A program made the position numbers and the translations under genes. The notes under the pieces were generated by a model. The model was not told the DNA's origin. It did not search any database and saw only the letters and a program-made list of their open reading frames with translations. DNA of 64,000 nucleotides from Thiovibrio sp964588325 (GTDB lineage Bacteria > Desulfobacterota > Desulfobulbia > Desulfobulbales > Desulfurivibrionaceae): NCBI GenBank assembly GCA_964588325.1, contig CAZPOR010000001.1, forward strand, positions 1 to 64,000. The letters are read 5' to 3'. Of this stretch, positions 1 through 8,611 are shown piece by piece (within the stretch, counting starts at the first letter, position 1; the number at the start of each line of letters is the position of its first letter).

Positions 1-78
1 CCGGGTGGTGTGGGAGGGGAGCGGTCAGGATTCCTGGCCGTCCCCTATCCCGATGCCCAAGTCGAAATAGCCCCACAC

Positions 79-1104
79 TCACACTTCCTGCTGTTCCTGT
101 GCCCCAGCCTTGAAAAAAAACGCGCACCAGAGCAGCGGTGCATAAGCGATCAACAGTCCGGTCAGGCCTGGGAGCGCTCCCTTGGCCACCAGGAGCGCCA
201 GGGGCAACAACCAGAGAAGATTCATCAGGCCCACCGCGATGGAGACATGCCGGTGCGCGGAAAAACGACGGGCGGCGTACTGGTAGGCATGACTGCGATG
301 GGCTTCATAAACGGGCTCGCTCCTGATTGCCCTCCGCACTAAAGTTGTGGTGGCGTCGACAATGAAAACTCCGAGGAGGATGAGCCAGCACCAGAACAGT
401 TCCGGCTCGCGCTGGCTCGCCTGAATCGAGAGAAGCCCCAAGGTCAGGCCCAGAAAACCGCTGCCGGCATCTCCCATGAATATCCTGGCCTTTGGGAAAT
501 TCCAGCAGAGAAACCCTACCACCGCGGACAGCAGCAATGCCGGCTGGAGCCAGTCCTGCCCGTCAGGGGAGGAGAGCACAGAGGCAATGCCTCCGCCCAG
601 ACAGACCGTGATCGCCTCAATGCCAGCGATACCATCGATGCCGTCCATGAAATTGTACAGGTTAAGCACCCAGACAAGATAGAACGCGGCGAGCAGATAG
701 CCGACCCAGCCGAGATGCACCAGGGATCCGAAAACAGGAAGAGGGGGCAGCGTCCCTAACCAGGAAAGGCCCCAGGCCGCAGCGAGAAAATGGGCGCTTA
801 ACCGCCACCTCGCCGCGATATGGCGGCGATCATCCCAAAAACCCACCCCGGCAACCACCCCCCCGGCGCCGGACAGGGCCACCAATTCATGTGTCGGCAT
901 GAAACCGGCCAACCACAGGCAGAACAGCCCCGGGAAAAAGGTTAAGACAATGGCCAGCCCTCCTGCCCGTGGAGTCGGAACCGTGTGGGAGCTCCTGCTG
1001 TTGGGAATATCAAAAAGATTGCTCGATGAGGCGTAGCGCCGGAGAACTCCGGTCAGCAACAGGGAACCCCCAGCGACAAGAGGGAAAATTAGCCAAGGAT
1101 TCAT
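79..1104 (-). CDS. WecA/MraY-family polyprenyl-phosphate sugar-1-phosphate transferase
   Basis: Polytopic membrane enzyme of glycosyltransferase family 4, which moves a sugar-1-phosphate from a UDP-sugar to undecaprenyl phosphate to start O-antigen or capsule repeat synthesis. The 341-aa product has the family hallmarks: SSHTVPTPRAGG near the N-terminus, NFMDGIDGIAG in the middle (metal/substrate aspartates) and GDAGSGFLG further on, with many hydrophobic segments between. It begins just after the stop of the gene at 1121-2878 and is probably co-transcribed with it. The ATG at 1104 gives the sequence MNPWLIF; an in-frame ATG at 1116 adds only four residues, and a still longer frame overlaps the upstream gene and is unlikely. 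The family is clear, but the sugar specificity (GlcNAc, QuiNAc or Fuc4NAc type) cannot be told from sequence alone. Confidence 0.88.
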   Translation of the reverse strand: MNPWLIFPLVAGGSLLLTGVLRRYASSSNLFDIPNSRSSHTVPTPRAGGLAIVLTFFPGLFCLWLAGFMPTHELVALSGAGGVVAGVGFWDDRRHIAARWRLSAHFLAAAWGLSWLGTLPPLPVFGSLVHLGWVGYLLAAFYLVWVLNLYNFMDGIDGIAGIEAITVCLGGGIASVLSSPDGQDWLQPALLLSAVVGFLCWNFPKARIFMGDAGSGFLGLTLGLLSIQASQREPELFWCWLILLGVFIVDATTTLVRRAIRSEPVYEAHRSHAYQYAARRFSAHRHVSIAVGLMNLLWLLPLALLVAKGALPGLTGLLIAYAPLLWCAFFFKAGAQEQQEV

Positions 1105-1120
1105 AGGGATAACCATGATT

Positions 1121-2878
1121 TCATTGCACGCACTGCGCCTTCGGGTCGAACAGGCCATGGATGCCTGACCCGGCATCCATGGCCTGGAACATGATGTCCA
1201 GGTAGTCATCCCGGAAAGCGGTTTGGGCAACAGGGGTGTCGCGGACCGTGAAATTGCAGGCATGTTCACGGCAGTATTTTCCCCGGGTTGCGTAGTTGAG
1301 GATTATGCGGGGGATGTCGTAATGGTGGATGGTATTCTGGCGCACGGGGCGGCCGTTTTCGATGATGTAGATCCGGTTGAGAAAGGTGGCGCCCATTTTC
1401 CCGCCAAAATAGTTGAGATCCTGGTACGTTTTGATTCCCGAGAGGCTTGGCAGGTGGTCGCTGACCAGAATGATCAGCGATTTCGGGTCCGCCGCGATCA
1501 ATCCTTTTACATAGGCGGCGATGGCTTCGGTGCGGTAGTAGTACTGATTGGCGGCTTTTTCCAGGCCTTCGTCCTGGAAGTTGCCGAGCATTGCAACGGC
1601 TTTGGGGCGTTTATTCAGGTTGAGATCGTGGGGGGTGTGGCCGTACATGCCGATAACATAGTTGAAGATGGGAAGTGTCGGATTATCCCTGATCCGTTTG
1701 GCGATGAATTCCAGATTTTGAGAGAAAAGCACCCCGTCGAACATGTAATCCTCGTCCGTCACGTCGCCGGCGGAAAAATAGGTGTCGTAGCCTGCGGAGA
1801 ATTCCTGAGGATAGTACATTTTCTCAAAGCCGATCCCGGTGTAGGCTTTGGTGGAATTGAAAAAATCTGGCTTGTAGGAGTTGGTGGCGTGGGTCTCGTA
1901 GCCGCTCAAGGAGAGGATGCGGGGAAGGCAGGGCGTCTTGGCCCCGGTGAACACGTCAAACTCGATGCCGGAAAATTCCCGCAGGGCTGGAGCTCCGCAG
2001 AGAATTTCGAACTCGGCTTGCGCGGTGCCCCCCGCAAAGACCGGGGAGATGGAAAATCCCCCTTTTTTTGCCAGGAGTTTGCTGAAGTCGGGATGGGCTG
2101 GGTTGCGCGAAAAGCGGGCGCCCTGTAAAAGCCCTGGGTCCAGAAAGCTTTCAAGGACGATCAGGTGAATATTTCTTTTTCCCGGCTGTTCTTTGAGTCC
2201 ATTGATCACTTTGTCGATGTTATTCAAGGCGGCGGGGGTTATCTGATGTCCGGAAATCTTTTTGTGGGAGCTTTTCCGCTTGGCCTCATTATAGAGCATC
2301 ATGCTCAGGCGCCCATTGTTGCGGGCGTTGAACATGTCGGAATAGAGGACGATTTCCTGCTGCGTGTTCTGAAAGGTTGTCATGAACAAATCCGGGGTCA
2401 TTTCCACCATCAGCAGCAACGCCACAAGAGGCAGAGAGGCCAGGACCGGCGCAAGCCGCCGTCGGGGCGGGACTTCAAGGAAAGCGAGAAAGACCAGGAG
2501 GGGGAGCCCGATCAGCACCCCGACCAACACGAGGCCCAGAGGGGAGAGGATCTGCATCATTTCCGGCAGCTCGGTGATTTCGGTGATCCGCAACATCCTG
2601 CCAAACATGCGGTAATAGACGTCGAACACGCCATACAGCAAAACGAGCGGCGCCGCGGCCACCAGCGGTTGCAGGCGCGATGTGCGGAGGAGTTGATTGG
2701 ACAAGAAATAGAGATAGAGGAGCAGGGGGATTTCCAGGCGCCACGCAGGCAGCAAGGCTGGCAGGCCGCCGGTTTGCTGGAGAATCTCCGTGCAACCGAG
2801 AAGAAAGAGCAGGAACAGGGTATAGCGGTTTGCCACGATTTTCAGCCAGGGGAGATATGGGGACACGGTTGGGATCAT
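1121..2878 (-). CDS. LTA synthase-like membrane sulfatase-fold phosphotransferase
   Basis: 585-aa protein with an N-terminal half of hydrophobic helices (about residues 15-160) and a C-terminal alkaline-phosphatase/sulfatase-fold domain. The domain opens with NIHLIVLESFLDPG, followed by GGTAQAEFEIL, where the Thr sits at the position of the catalytic threonine of LtaS/OpgB-type enzymes. IGMYGHTPHD and ILVSDHLPSL later supply metal-site His/Asp. Relatives transfer phosphoglycerol or phosphoethanolamine to cell-surface glycans or lipids. In a Gram-negative host an OpgB-like or polysaccharide-decorating role is more likely than lipoteichoic acid synthesis. It is followed immediately by the WecA-like gene, which supports an envelope-glycan function. 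The donor and acceptor are unknown. Confidence 0.8.
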   Translation of the reverse strand: MIPTVSPYLPWLKIVANRYTLFLLFLLGCTEILQQTGGLPALLPAWRLEIPLLLYLYFLSNQLLRTSRLQPLVAAAPLVLLYGVFDVYYRMFGRMLRITEITELPEMMQILSPLGLVLVGVLIGLPLLVFLAFLEVPPRRRLAPVLASLPLVALLLMVEMTPDLFMTTFQNTQQEIVLYSDMFNARNNGRLSMMLYNEAKRKSSHKKISGHQITPAALNNIDKVINGLKEQPGKRNIHLIVLESFLDPGLLQGARFSRNPAHPDFSKLLAKKGGFSISPVFAGGTAQAEFEILCGAPALREFSGIEFDVFTGAKTPCLPRILSLSGYETHATNSYKPDFFNSTKAYTGIGFEKMYYPQEFSAGYDTYFSAGDVTDEDYMFDGVLFSQNLEFIAKRIRDNPTLPIFNYVIGMYGHTPHDLNLNKRPKAVAMLGNFQDEGLEKAANQYYYRTEAIAAYVKGLIAADPKSLIILVSDHLPSLSGIKTYQDLNYFGGKMGATFLNRIYIIENGRPVRQNTIHHYDIPRIILNYATRGKYCREHACNFTVRDTPVAQTAFRDDYLDIMFQAMDAGSGIHGLFDPKAQCVQ

Positions 2879-3162
2879 GGTTTGTCGTGTGGGAGAAAAA
2901 ATCTCGCTGCCGGTGAGCCCGGCATATTCCGGACAAGCTCTTCGCCCCGGAAAAAGCAGGGCAAAAAACTATACCATACCGTTCAGCCGGCTCGCACATA
3001 TTCTTTTTTGCGGAAGGCGTCCGTTCTCTTCTCTTTCATGGCCGCCGGCGAAAGGCTATACTGGAAAGCAACCGGCAGCCCAATTAACGGGCCTTTTTTC
3101 GTTCCGGGTGAAAGCGTATGACTGCGGCAAGAATAGTTCGGAGGTTTGACAAGAGGGCTTCT

Positions 3163-3897
3163 ATGGGTAAGGATAAAATTTTTGCAACACCGCAGGGCAC
3201 GGTGGCCGATTTCAGTTTTGACGAAAAAACCGCCGCGGTATTTGACGACATGCTGGTCCGTTCGGTCCCGTTTTACCTCGAAGTGCAGAGAATGGTGTCC
3301 GAGTTGGCCAGGGATTTCGCCGTGCCGGGCACCAATGTCTACGACCTGGGCTGTTCCACCGGGACAACCCTGATCCAGCTTGATCAGGATCTTCCCGAGG
3401 GGGTGCGCCTGGTGGGCTGCGACTCCTCTGAGGAAATGTTGCGAAAAGCAGGGGAAAAAATAGAGGCGCATGGCATGCGGCATGAATACGCCCTCGCCTG
3501 CCAGGATCTCAACCGGGAGGTGGAGGTCGAAAACGCCTCGGTGGTGATCATGAACCTTACCCTGCAGTTCGTCCGGCCGCTGAACCGGGACAGGCTTATC
3601 CGGAGGATTGCCAAAGGGGTTAACGGGGATGGCTGCCTGATCCTCATCGAGAAGGTGTTGAGCCGGGATTCGCTGCTGAACCGGTTTTTCCTCAAGTATT
3701 ACTATGACTTCAAGGAGGCAAACGGGTACAGCAAGCTTGAGATCAGCCAGAAACGCGAAGCGCTGGAGAATGTCCTCATCCCCTACCGGGTGCAGGAGAA
3801 CGAGGAGCTGGTCCTGAAAAACGGCTTCAGCGCCTGCGAGATTTTTTTTAAATGGTACAACTTCTGCGGATATGTCGTGCGGAAGGGAGCAGAGTAG
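3163..3897 (+). CDS. cmoA: carboxy-S-adenosyl-L-methionine synthase
   Basis: Converts SAM plus prephenate to carboxy-SAM, the donor CmoB uses to form cmo5U at the tRNA wobble base. The 244-aa product begins MGKDKIFATPQG and carries the CmoA-specific DDMLVRSVPFYLEVQ followed by the class I methyltransferase glycine motif YDLGCSTGTT and then GCDSSEEML. Length matches E. coli CmoA (247 aa). The ATG at 3163 was chosen because AGAGGG lies five bases upstream and the N-terminus then matches the family; an in-frame ATG at 3118 would add 15 residues. It is divergent from the gene at 1121-2878. CmoB is not in the window. Confidence 0.9.
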   Translation: MGKDKIFATPQGTVADFSFDEKTAAVFDDMLVRSVPFYLEVQRMVSELARDFAVPGTNVYDLGCSTGTTLIQLDQDLPEGVRLVGCDSSEEMLRKAGEKIEAHGMRHEYALACQDLNREVEVENASVVIMNLTLQFVRPLNRDRLIRRIAKGVNGDGCLILIEKVLSRDSLLNRFFLKYYYDFKEANGYSKLEISQKREALENVLIPYRVQENEELVLKNGFSACEIFFKWYNFCGYVVRKGAE

Positions 3898-3943
3898 CGC
3901 CGTCCCGCCAAGAATTTCCGTGAATCGCGCTCGGCCTGCTTCC

Positions 3944-4612
3944 TTATTCGTCGTACAGTTCCGGCGTGTGCCGGATGATCTGGGCATCCACCAGATAGAT
4001 GACATCCTCGGCGATGTTGGTGGCATGGTCGGCGATGCGCTCCAGGTGCCGCCCCACCGACAGCACATGCAGCAGGTTGTTCACATGTTCGGTATCGGTG
4101 GTGAGCATTCCCTTGAGCTGGGTGTACATCTCCCGGTTCATGGCATCCATGGTGTCGTCCGCCGCCCGGATATGGTGGGCCAACCGCACATCATGGTTGA
4201 TCAGGGCGTCGATGCTTTCCGTGACCATTTTTTCGGCAAGAGCGACCATGGCGGTCAGGTCAAAGGGGATTTCAAATTTTTCCTGGCCGGCGAGAAATAG
4301 CCCCCGTTCTGCGATGTTCACTGCCAGATCGCCGATCCGTTCCAGATCGCTGTTGATTTTCAGCGCCGCCACGATGAACCGCAGGTCGATGGCCACCGGT
4401 TGATACAGGGCGAGAATCTTCAGGCAATCCTCCTCGATCTCCACCTCCATGTCGTCGATTTCCCGATCCCCCTTGATCACCGCGTTTGCCTTGACCGGGT
4501 CACGGTTGATCACGGAGAGCGTGGCCTGGTAGACCCGGTCTTCCACGGCTTCGCCCATGGCGATGATCTTTGCCTTCAGTTTGTCGATGTCGTGCTGCAT
4601 GTGTTTGGGCAT
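3944..4612 (-). CDS. phoU: phosphate transport system regulatory protein PhoU
   Basis: 222-aa all-helical cytoplasmic protein with two PhoU repeats. It contains the family motifs DREIDDMEVEIEEDCLKIL and ALKINSDLERIGDLAVNIAERG, and the second-repeat copy VGRHLERIADHATNIAEDVIYLV. PhoU links the Pst transporter to PhoR/PhoB signalling and restrains phosphate uptake. It is the last gene of the minus-strand pst cluster, separated from pstB by about 175 bp that contain an inverted-repeat element (4680-4785). No phoB or phoR is present in the window. Confidence 0.95.
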   Translation of the reverse strand: MPKHMQHDIDKLKAKIIAMGEAVEDRVYQATLSVINRDPVKANAVIKGDREIDDMEVEIEEDCLKILALYQPVAIDLRFIVAALKINSDLERIGDLAVNIAERGLFLAGQEKFEIPFDLTAMVALAEKMVTESIDALINHDVRLAHHIRAADDTMDAMNREMYTQLKGMLTTDTEHVNNLLHVLSVGRHLERIADHATNIAEDVIYLVDAQIIRHTPELYDE

Positions 4613-4679
4613 AGTTTCACTCCACGCTGTAACTGTTCAGTTCACCAGGGGGACAAAAAATTCGGTAACTCTGATATTG

Positions 4680-4785
4680 TAATCGGCCGGCAACATTGCA
4701 GATGCGCGAAAGAGGTCTGCCCGCTATACGCATGGTATGCGGGGCAGGCCGATGACAAAGCAGATGCGGTGTTGCCGACCGATTA
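4680..4785. repeat. Inverted-repeat intergenic element, copy A (pstB-phoU)
   Basis: The outer arms TAATCGGCCGGCAACA (4680-4695) and TGTTGCCGACCGATTA (4770-4785) are reverse complements with one mismatch. Inside lies GCAGATGCGCGAAAGAGG followed by a GC-rich stem and GCAGGCCGATGACA. The same core, with different outer arms, recurs at 63735-63868. It is probably a structured repeat or small mobile repeat lying within the pst transcript. Confidence 0.7.
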
Positions 4786-4788
4786 CGC

Positions 4789-5583
4789 TCATCCGAAGCG
4801 GCCGGTTATGTAATCTTCTGTCTGTTTCTGCCGAGGGTTGGTGAATATTTTGGGGGTTGCATCGCATTCAATCAGCCGCCCTTCGTAAAAAAAGGCGGTG
4901 TAGTCGGAAACCCGGGCGGCCTGCTGCATGTTGTGGGTGACGATGACGATGGTGTAGTTGGTGCGCAACTCGCCGATCAGATCCTCGATCCGCATGGTTG
5001 ATTTGGGATCCAGGGCCGAGGCCGGTTCGTCCATGAGCAGAATCTTCGGTCCGACCGCCAGAGCCCTGGCGATGCAAAGCCGCTGCTGCTGACCGCCGGA
5101 GAGTCCCATGGCGTTGGCGTGCAGCCGGTCCTTGACCTCGTCCCAGATGGCCGCCTGCTGCAGGCTTTGTTCGACGATCTCCGCCAGCCGGTTCTGATCT
5201 TTTTCCCCGTGAATCCTGGGACCGTAGGCAACATTGTCGAAGATGGACTTGGGAAAGGGATTTGATTTTTGGAACACCATCCCCACCTCCTTGCGCAGTT
5301 CCACGACATCGGTGCCCGGGGCATAGATATCTTTTTGGTTGATGGTGATTGTCCCCTCAACCCGGCTGTGGGGGATGGTGTCGTTCATCCGGTTCAGGCA
5401 GCGCAAAAACGTGGATTTTCCGCAGCCGGACGGCCCGATCAGGGCAGTGACGTGCTTGGCCGGGATCAGGAGGGAGATGTCAAAAAGCGCCTGGGTCGGT
5501 CCATAAAAAAAATTGATCTGGCTGGCGGTGATGACCATTTCCAGATCTTTTGGGTAATTTGGGTAAATAGACTGTTCTACCAT
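4789..5583 (-). CDS. pstB: phosphate ABC transporter ATP-binding protein PstB
   Basis: 264-aa ATPase of the high-affinity phosphate importer. Walker A is GPSGCGKSTFLR, the ABC signature is LSGGQQQRLCIARAL and Walker B is ILLMDEPASALDP, followed by the switch histidine in IVTHNMQQA. The N-terminal FFYGPTQALFDISL and the NRMND segment are typical of PstB. The start at 5583 overlaps the end of pstA by seven bases, so translation is likely coupled. Confidence 0.96.
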   Translation of the reverse strand: MVEQSIYPNYPKDLEMVITASQINFFYGPTQALFDISLLIPAKHVTALIGPSGCGKSTFLRCLNRMNDTIPHSRVEGTITINQKDIYAPGTDVVELRKEVGMVFQKSNPFPKSIFDNVAYGPRIHGEKDQNRLAEIVEQSLQQAAIWDEVKDRLHANAMGLSGGQQQRLCIARALAVGPKILLMDEPASALDPKSTMRIEDLIGELRTNYTIVIVTHNMQQAARVSDYTAFFYEGRLIECDATPKIFTNPRQKQTEDYITGRFG

Positions 5584-6431
5584 CGGTATTTTTTCCTGAA
5601 ATGGGTTCGAATGAGTATCGCGCCGAGGCTTAAGCCCAGAACCAGCAGGAGGAGAATCAGGGCGGTGCCATACTGCATGTGCCTGATCCGGTCCGCCTCC
5701 GGATGCTGGGTGGCAAGGATGTACAGGTGATAGGGCAGGGCCATGACCTGGTCAAAAACGGATTTGGGCAGCCTGGGGAGATAAAAGGCGGCCACGGTAA
5801 GGAGGATGGGGGCGGTTTCTCCGGCGGCCCGGCCAATGCCCAGGATCGAGCCGGTTATCATGCCGGACATGGAATAGGGCAGGATGTTGGTGCGGATCAT
5901 CTCCCATTTGGTGGCTCCCAAAGCCAGGCTTGCATCGCGAAACCCCTTGGGCACGGCGCGCAGCGACTCCTCGCTGGCCACGATGATGGTGGGCAGCACC
6001 ATGCAGGCCAAAGTCAGGCTGCCCGCCAGGATGGAGGGGCCGAAGCCGCAGAAGAGCACAAAGATGCCGAGGCCGAACAGGCCGAAGACGATGGACGGCA
6101 CCCCGGCCAGGGTGACGATGGCCAAGCGGATCAGGGTGTTGAACCGGTCCTGCTCGGCATATTCGGCAAGATAGATCGCGCCGCCGATTCCCAGGGGCAG
6201 GGAGACGGCAATGGTGCCCACCACCAGATAGAAGGTGCCGACAATGGCCGGGAATATGCCGCCCTCTGCCCCGCTTCTCCGGGGAAAGCTGCTGATAAAC
6301 TGCCAGTTGAGGGCCGACGCCCCATGCCGGATGATGTCGAACAGGATATAGCCGATCACCAGGACAATGGCGTAGGTGATGAGCCGCAGGGCGAGGAGAA
6401 TGAATGTGTCGGCGGTGTTGTTCGTCTTCAT
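5577..6431 (-). CDS. pstA: phosphate ABC transporter permease PstA
   Basis: 284-aa inner-membrane permease with about six hydrophobic helices and the EAA-type cytoplasmic loop ASLALGATKWEMIRTNILPYS. The N-terminal FPRRSGAEGGIFPAIVGT is characteristic of PstA. The start at 6431 (MKTNNTADTF) is preceded by GAGG at a normal distance. A longer in-frame start at 6467 would add a short arginine-rich stretch and is less likely. About 127 bp separate it from pstC, with no gene seen in between. Confidence 0.93.
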   Translation of the reverse strand: MKTNNTADTFILLALRLITYAIVLVIGYILFDIIRHGASALNWQFISSFPRRSGAEGGIFPAIVGTFYLVVGTIAVSLPLGIGGAIYLAEYAEQDRFNTLIRLAIVTLAGVPSIVFGLFGLGIFVLFCGFGPSILAGSLTLACMVLPTIIVASEESLRAVPKGFRDASLALGATKWEMIRTNILPYSMSGMITGSILGIGRAAGETAPILLTVAAFYLPRLPKSVFDQVMALPYHLYILATQHPEADRIRHMQYGTALILLLLVLGLSLGAILIRTHFRKKYRW

Positions 6432-6558
6432 TTGTCGGCCTCGCAGTGCGCGAACACGATGAAACAACGAAAAGTTGCTCCGCCGACGGTGCGGGCTTGC
6501 TTCTTTTTGCTGGCGTTCAATGGACCTGCGCCTTGGCTCTTCTTGTGTGAGATCGTCT

Positions 6559-7446
6559 TCATTTCATCATGCCGTATTTTTTCAGTACGCGCTGTGCCAC
6601 GATGTTGAGGGCAAAGGTGATAACCAGCAGGATGATGCCTATCCAGAAAAGCGCCTGATAATGGACGCTGCCGAAGGGCACCTCGCCCATCTCCGCGGCG
6701 ATGGTCGCGGTCATGGTCCGCACCGAGGCCAGGGGGGATATGGTGAGAATAGCCGAATTGCCCGTGACCATCAGCACCGCCATGGTCTCGCCGATAACCC
6801 TGCCGATGCCGAGCATCACCGCGGCCACGATCCCCGGCAGGGCCGCGGGCAGGGTAACGCGGAAGATGGTCTGCAAATGGCTGGCGCCCAGCGCCAGGGA
6901 GGCGTTTTTCAGGGCGTAGGGCACGCTGACCAGGGCATCCTCGGACAGGGAGATGATGGTGGGGATGGCCATGAGCGAGAGGAGCAGGGCGCCGGTCAGG
7001 GCGGTGAGCCCGGTGTTGAGGCCGAAAAGTGTTTTAATGAGGGGCGCCACCACCAGCAGGCCGAAAAAACCCAGAACCACCGAAGGGATGCTGGCCAGGA
7101 TTTCAATGAACGGCTTGAGAAACTCCCGTTCGGCAGGGCGGGCGATTTCCGCTATGTAGATGGCCACCAGCACGGAGATGGGCACCGTGACCAGCATGGC
7201 CAGGGCGGTTACCAGGGCCGAGCCGGAAAGCAGCGGGCCGACGCCGAAATGTTCCTCCTGGAAGGAGACCGGAATCCACTGGCTGTGCAGAAGCTTGCCC
7301 AACCCGGGACTCAGCGCAAAAGGGCCGGCCTCCTTGAACAGGAAGAGGAAAATCAGGCAGACGACAAGGACGCTGGTCGAGGCGGCGCTGACCAACAGCA
7401 ACCGCATCGCCTTGTCTGTTATGAAAAGCTTACGAGACCGGGACAT
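6559..7446 (-). CDS. pstC: phosphate ABC transporter permease PstC
   Basis: 295-aa permease partner of PstA. It shows an N-terminal transmembrane helix (residues 12-35), the periplasmic W-I-P-V segment, and the EAA loop ASLALGASHLQTIFRVTLPAA followed by IGRVIGETMAVLMVTGN, as in PstC. The start at 7446 overlaps the 3' end of pstS by 17 bases, so the two are in one operon. Confidence 0.94.
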   Translation of the reverse strand: MSRSRKLFITDKAMRLLLVSAASTSVLVVCLIFLFLFKEAGPFALSPGLGKLLHSQWIPVSFQEEHFGVGPLLSGSALVTALAMLVTVPISVLVAIYIAEIARPAEREFLKPFIEILASIPSVVLGFFGLLVVAPLIKTLFGLNTGLTALTGALLLSLMAIPTIISLSEDALVSVPYALKNASLALGASHLQTIFRVTLPAALPGIVAAVMLGIGRVIGETMAVLMVTGNSAILTISPLASVRTMTATIAAEMGEVPFGSVHYQALFWIGIILLVITFALNIVAQRVLKKYGMMK

Positions 7447-8290
7447 ATCCCGTTTCTCTCACGATCTGCTGACCTGCCGGACTCAGGCAGAAGTCGATGA
7501 ACTGTTGCGCTGTTTTTGATGGCGTCCCGTTGGTGTAGAAGAACAGCGGCCGGGAAACAGCGTATGCTCCGGAACGGACCGTCTCCTCGCTGGGGAGCAC
7601 CGGTTCGGGCTGGTCTGCGGCCTGAACGCCCAGGGTTTTCACGGTGGTTTTCGCCTCGGCGGCAAAGCCAAGGCCCACATAGGCGATGGCCCCGCGGTCA
7701 GCGGCCACGGCCTGCACCAGCGCCGAGGTGCCGGGCAGCAGACGGGCGGAAGAGCTGAAGTCCTCCTTGTTCAGGACATGTTCCTGGAAGAAAACAAAGG
7801 TGCCGGAGCTGGACTCGCGGGACAACAGGAGAATGGGGGTGTCGGATCCTCCGACCTCCTTCCAGTTGGTTACCTTGCCCGTGTAGATAAGCCGCAATTG
7901 GTCAATGGTCAGACCGTTCACCGGGTTTTGAGGATGCACGATCAGGACGATGCCGTCGCGGGCCACCGGGATTTCCACCGGGGAAATCTTGTTGTGTTCG
8001 GCCTGTTTTTGTTCCTTTTCCTTCATTCCTCTGGAAGCCGCGCAGATATCGGTGGTGCCGTTGATCAGGGCGGCGATGCCGGTGCCCGAACCGCCGCCGG
8101 TTACGGAGATGTCAACTTCGGCATGGGCTTTCATGAATTCTTCCGTCCAGGAGCTGACCAGGTGGACCATAGTGTCCGACCCCTTGATGGAAAGGGTTTG
8201 AACGGGGGCGGATTGTTGCGAGGGGCCTGAGTCGCAACCGGTTATCGCCGCCGCGAGCAGCAGGCCAAGGGTCAAGGCAACTTTTTTCAT
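7430..8290 (-). CDS. pstS: phosphate-binding lipoprotein PstS
   Basis: 286-aa periplasmic phosphate receptor. The N-terminus is a lipoprotein signal (hydrophobic stretch then AAAITGC, lipobox cysteine at about residue 19). Phosphate-binding motifs follow: IKGSDTMVHLV, TGGGSGTGIAALINGTTDI and SRESSSGTFVFFQE. First gene of pstSCAB-phoU. The start at 8290 is preceded by GAGGAAATC. No convincing Pho box was identified upstream. Confidence 0.95.
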   Translation of the reverse strand: MKKVALTLGLLLAAAITGCDSGPSQQSAPVQTLSIKGSDTMVHLVSSWTEEFMKAHAEVDISVTGGGSGTGIAALINGTTDICAASRGMKEKEQKQAEHNKISPVEIPVARDGIVLIVHPQNPVNGLTIDQLRLIYTGKVTNWKEVGGSDTPILLLSRESSSGTFVFFQEHVLNKEDFSSSARLLPGTSALVQAVAADRGAIAYVGLGFAAEAKTTVKTLGVQAADQPEPVLPSEETVRSGAYAVSRPLFFYTNGTPSKTAQQFIDFCLSPAGQQIVRETGYVPVS

Positions 8291-8611
8291 GATTTCCTCC
8301 GGGTGCGGTCAACATGCTGATTGATGTGATTCCAACGAAAAATGCGTGGGGCCGGTGTTTGTAACCATGTGATTTTACGGGAGCCGGGCGAATTAAATCC
8401 TGCATAGCCCCGATACCAGAAATTCCCGCTATTTGCCAGTAAAAATTATACTCAAGATTGTCTTGCTCGCCCGCAAAAAAAAAGAACCGCTGCGGGCCGT
8501 ACAGAATAGAGGGTGGGGATGATGGACAGAGTTGCGACCCGCCGCCGCGCGTACCGGACCGTCTCGACCGGCTGAGGCAGGCGCCGGGAGGCAGAGTGCG
8601 GGGGGAGTTGT
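8291..8611. other. Intergenic region between RND permease gene and pstS
   Basis: About 320 bp with no supported gene. On the minus strand it holds the leader of the pst operon. A weak stem (GCCCGCA 8469-8475 with TGCGGGC 8491-8497) has a run of A on the plus strand in its loop, which would be U in the minus-strand transcript. It could serve as an imperfect terminator after the RND operon, but the U-run sits inside the loop, so this is weak. No clear Pho box is visible. Confidence 0.4.

Noticed and set aside
10..342. Plus-strand open frame at the window start
   Set aside because: Antisense to the WecA-like gene with no recognisable motif. The first 78 bases contain no supportable gene on either strand.
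8291..8460. Possible Pho box upstream of pstS
   Set aside because: No pair of well-matched CTGTCAT-type repeats with 11-bp phasing could be found by eye.
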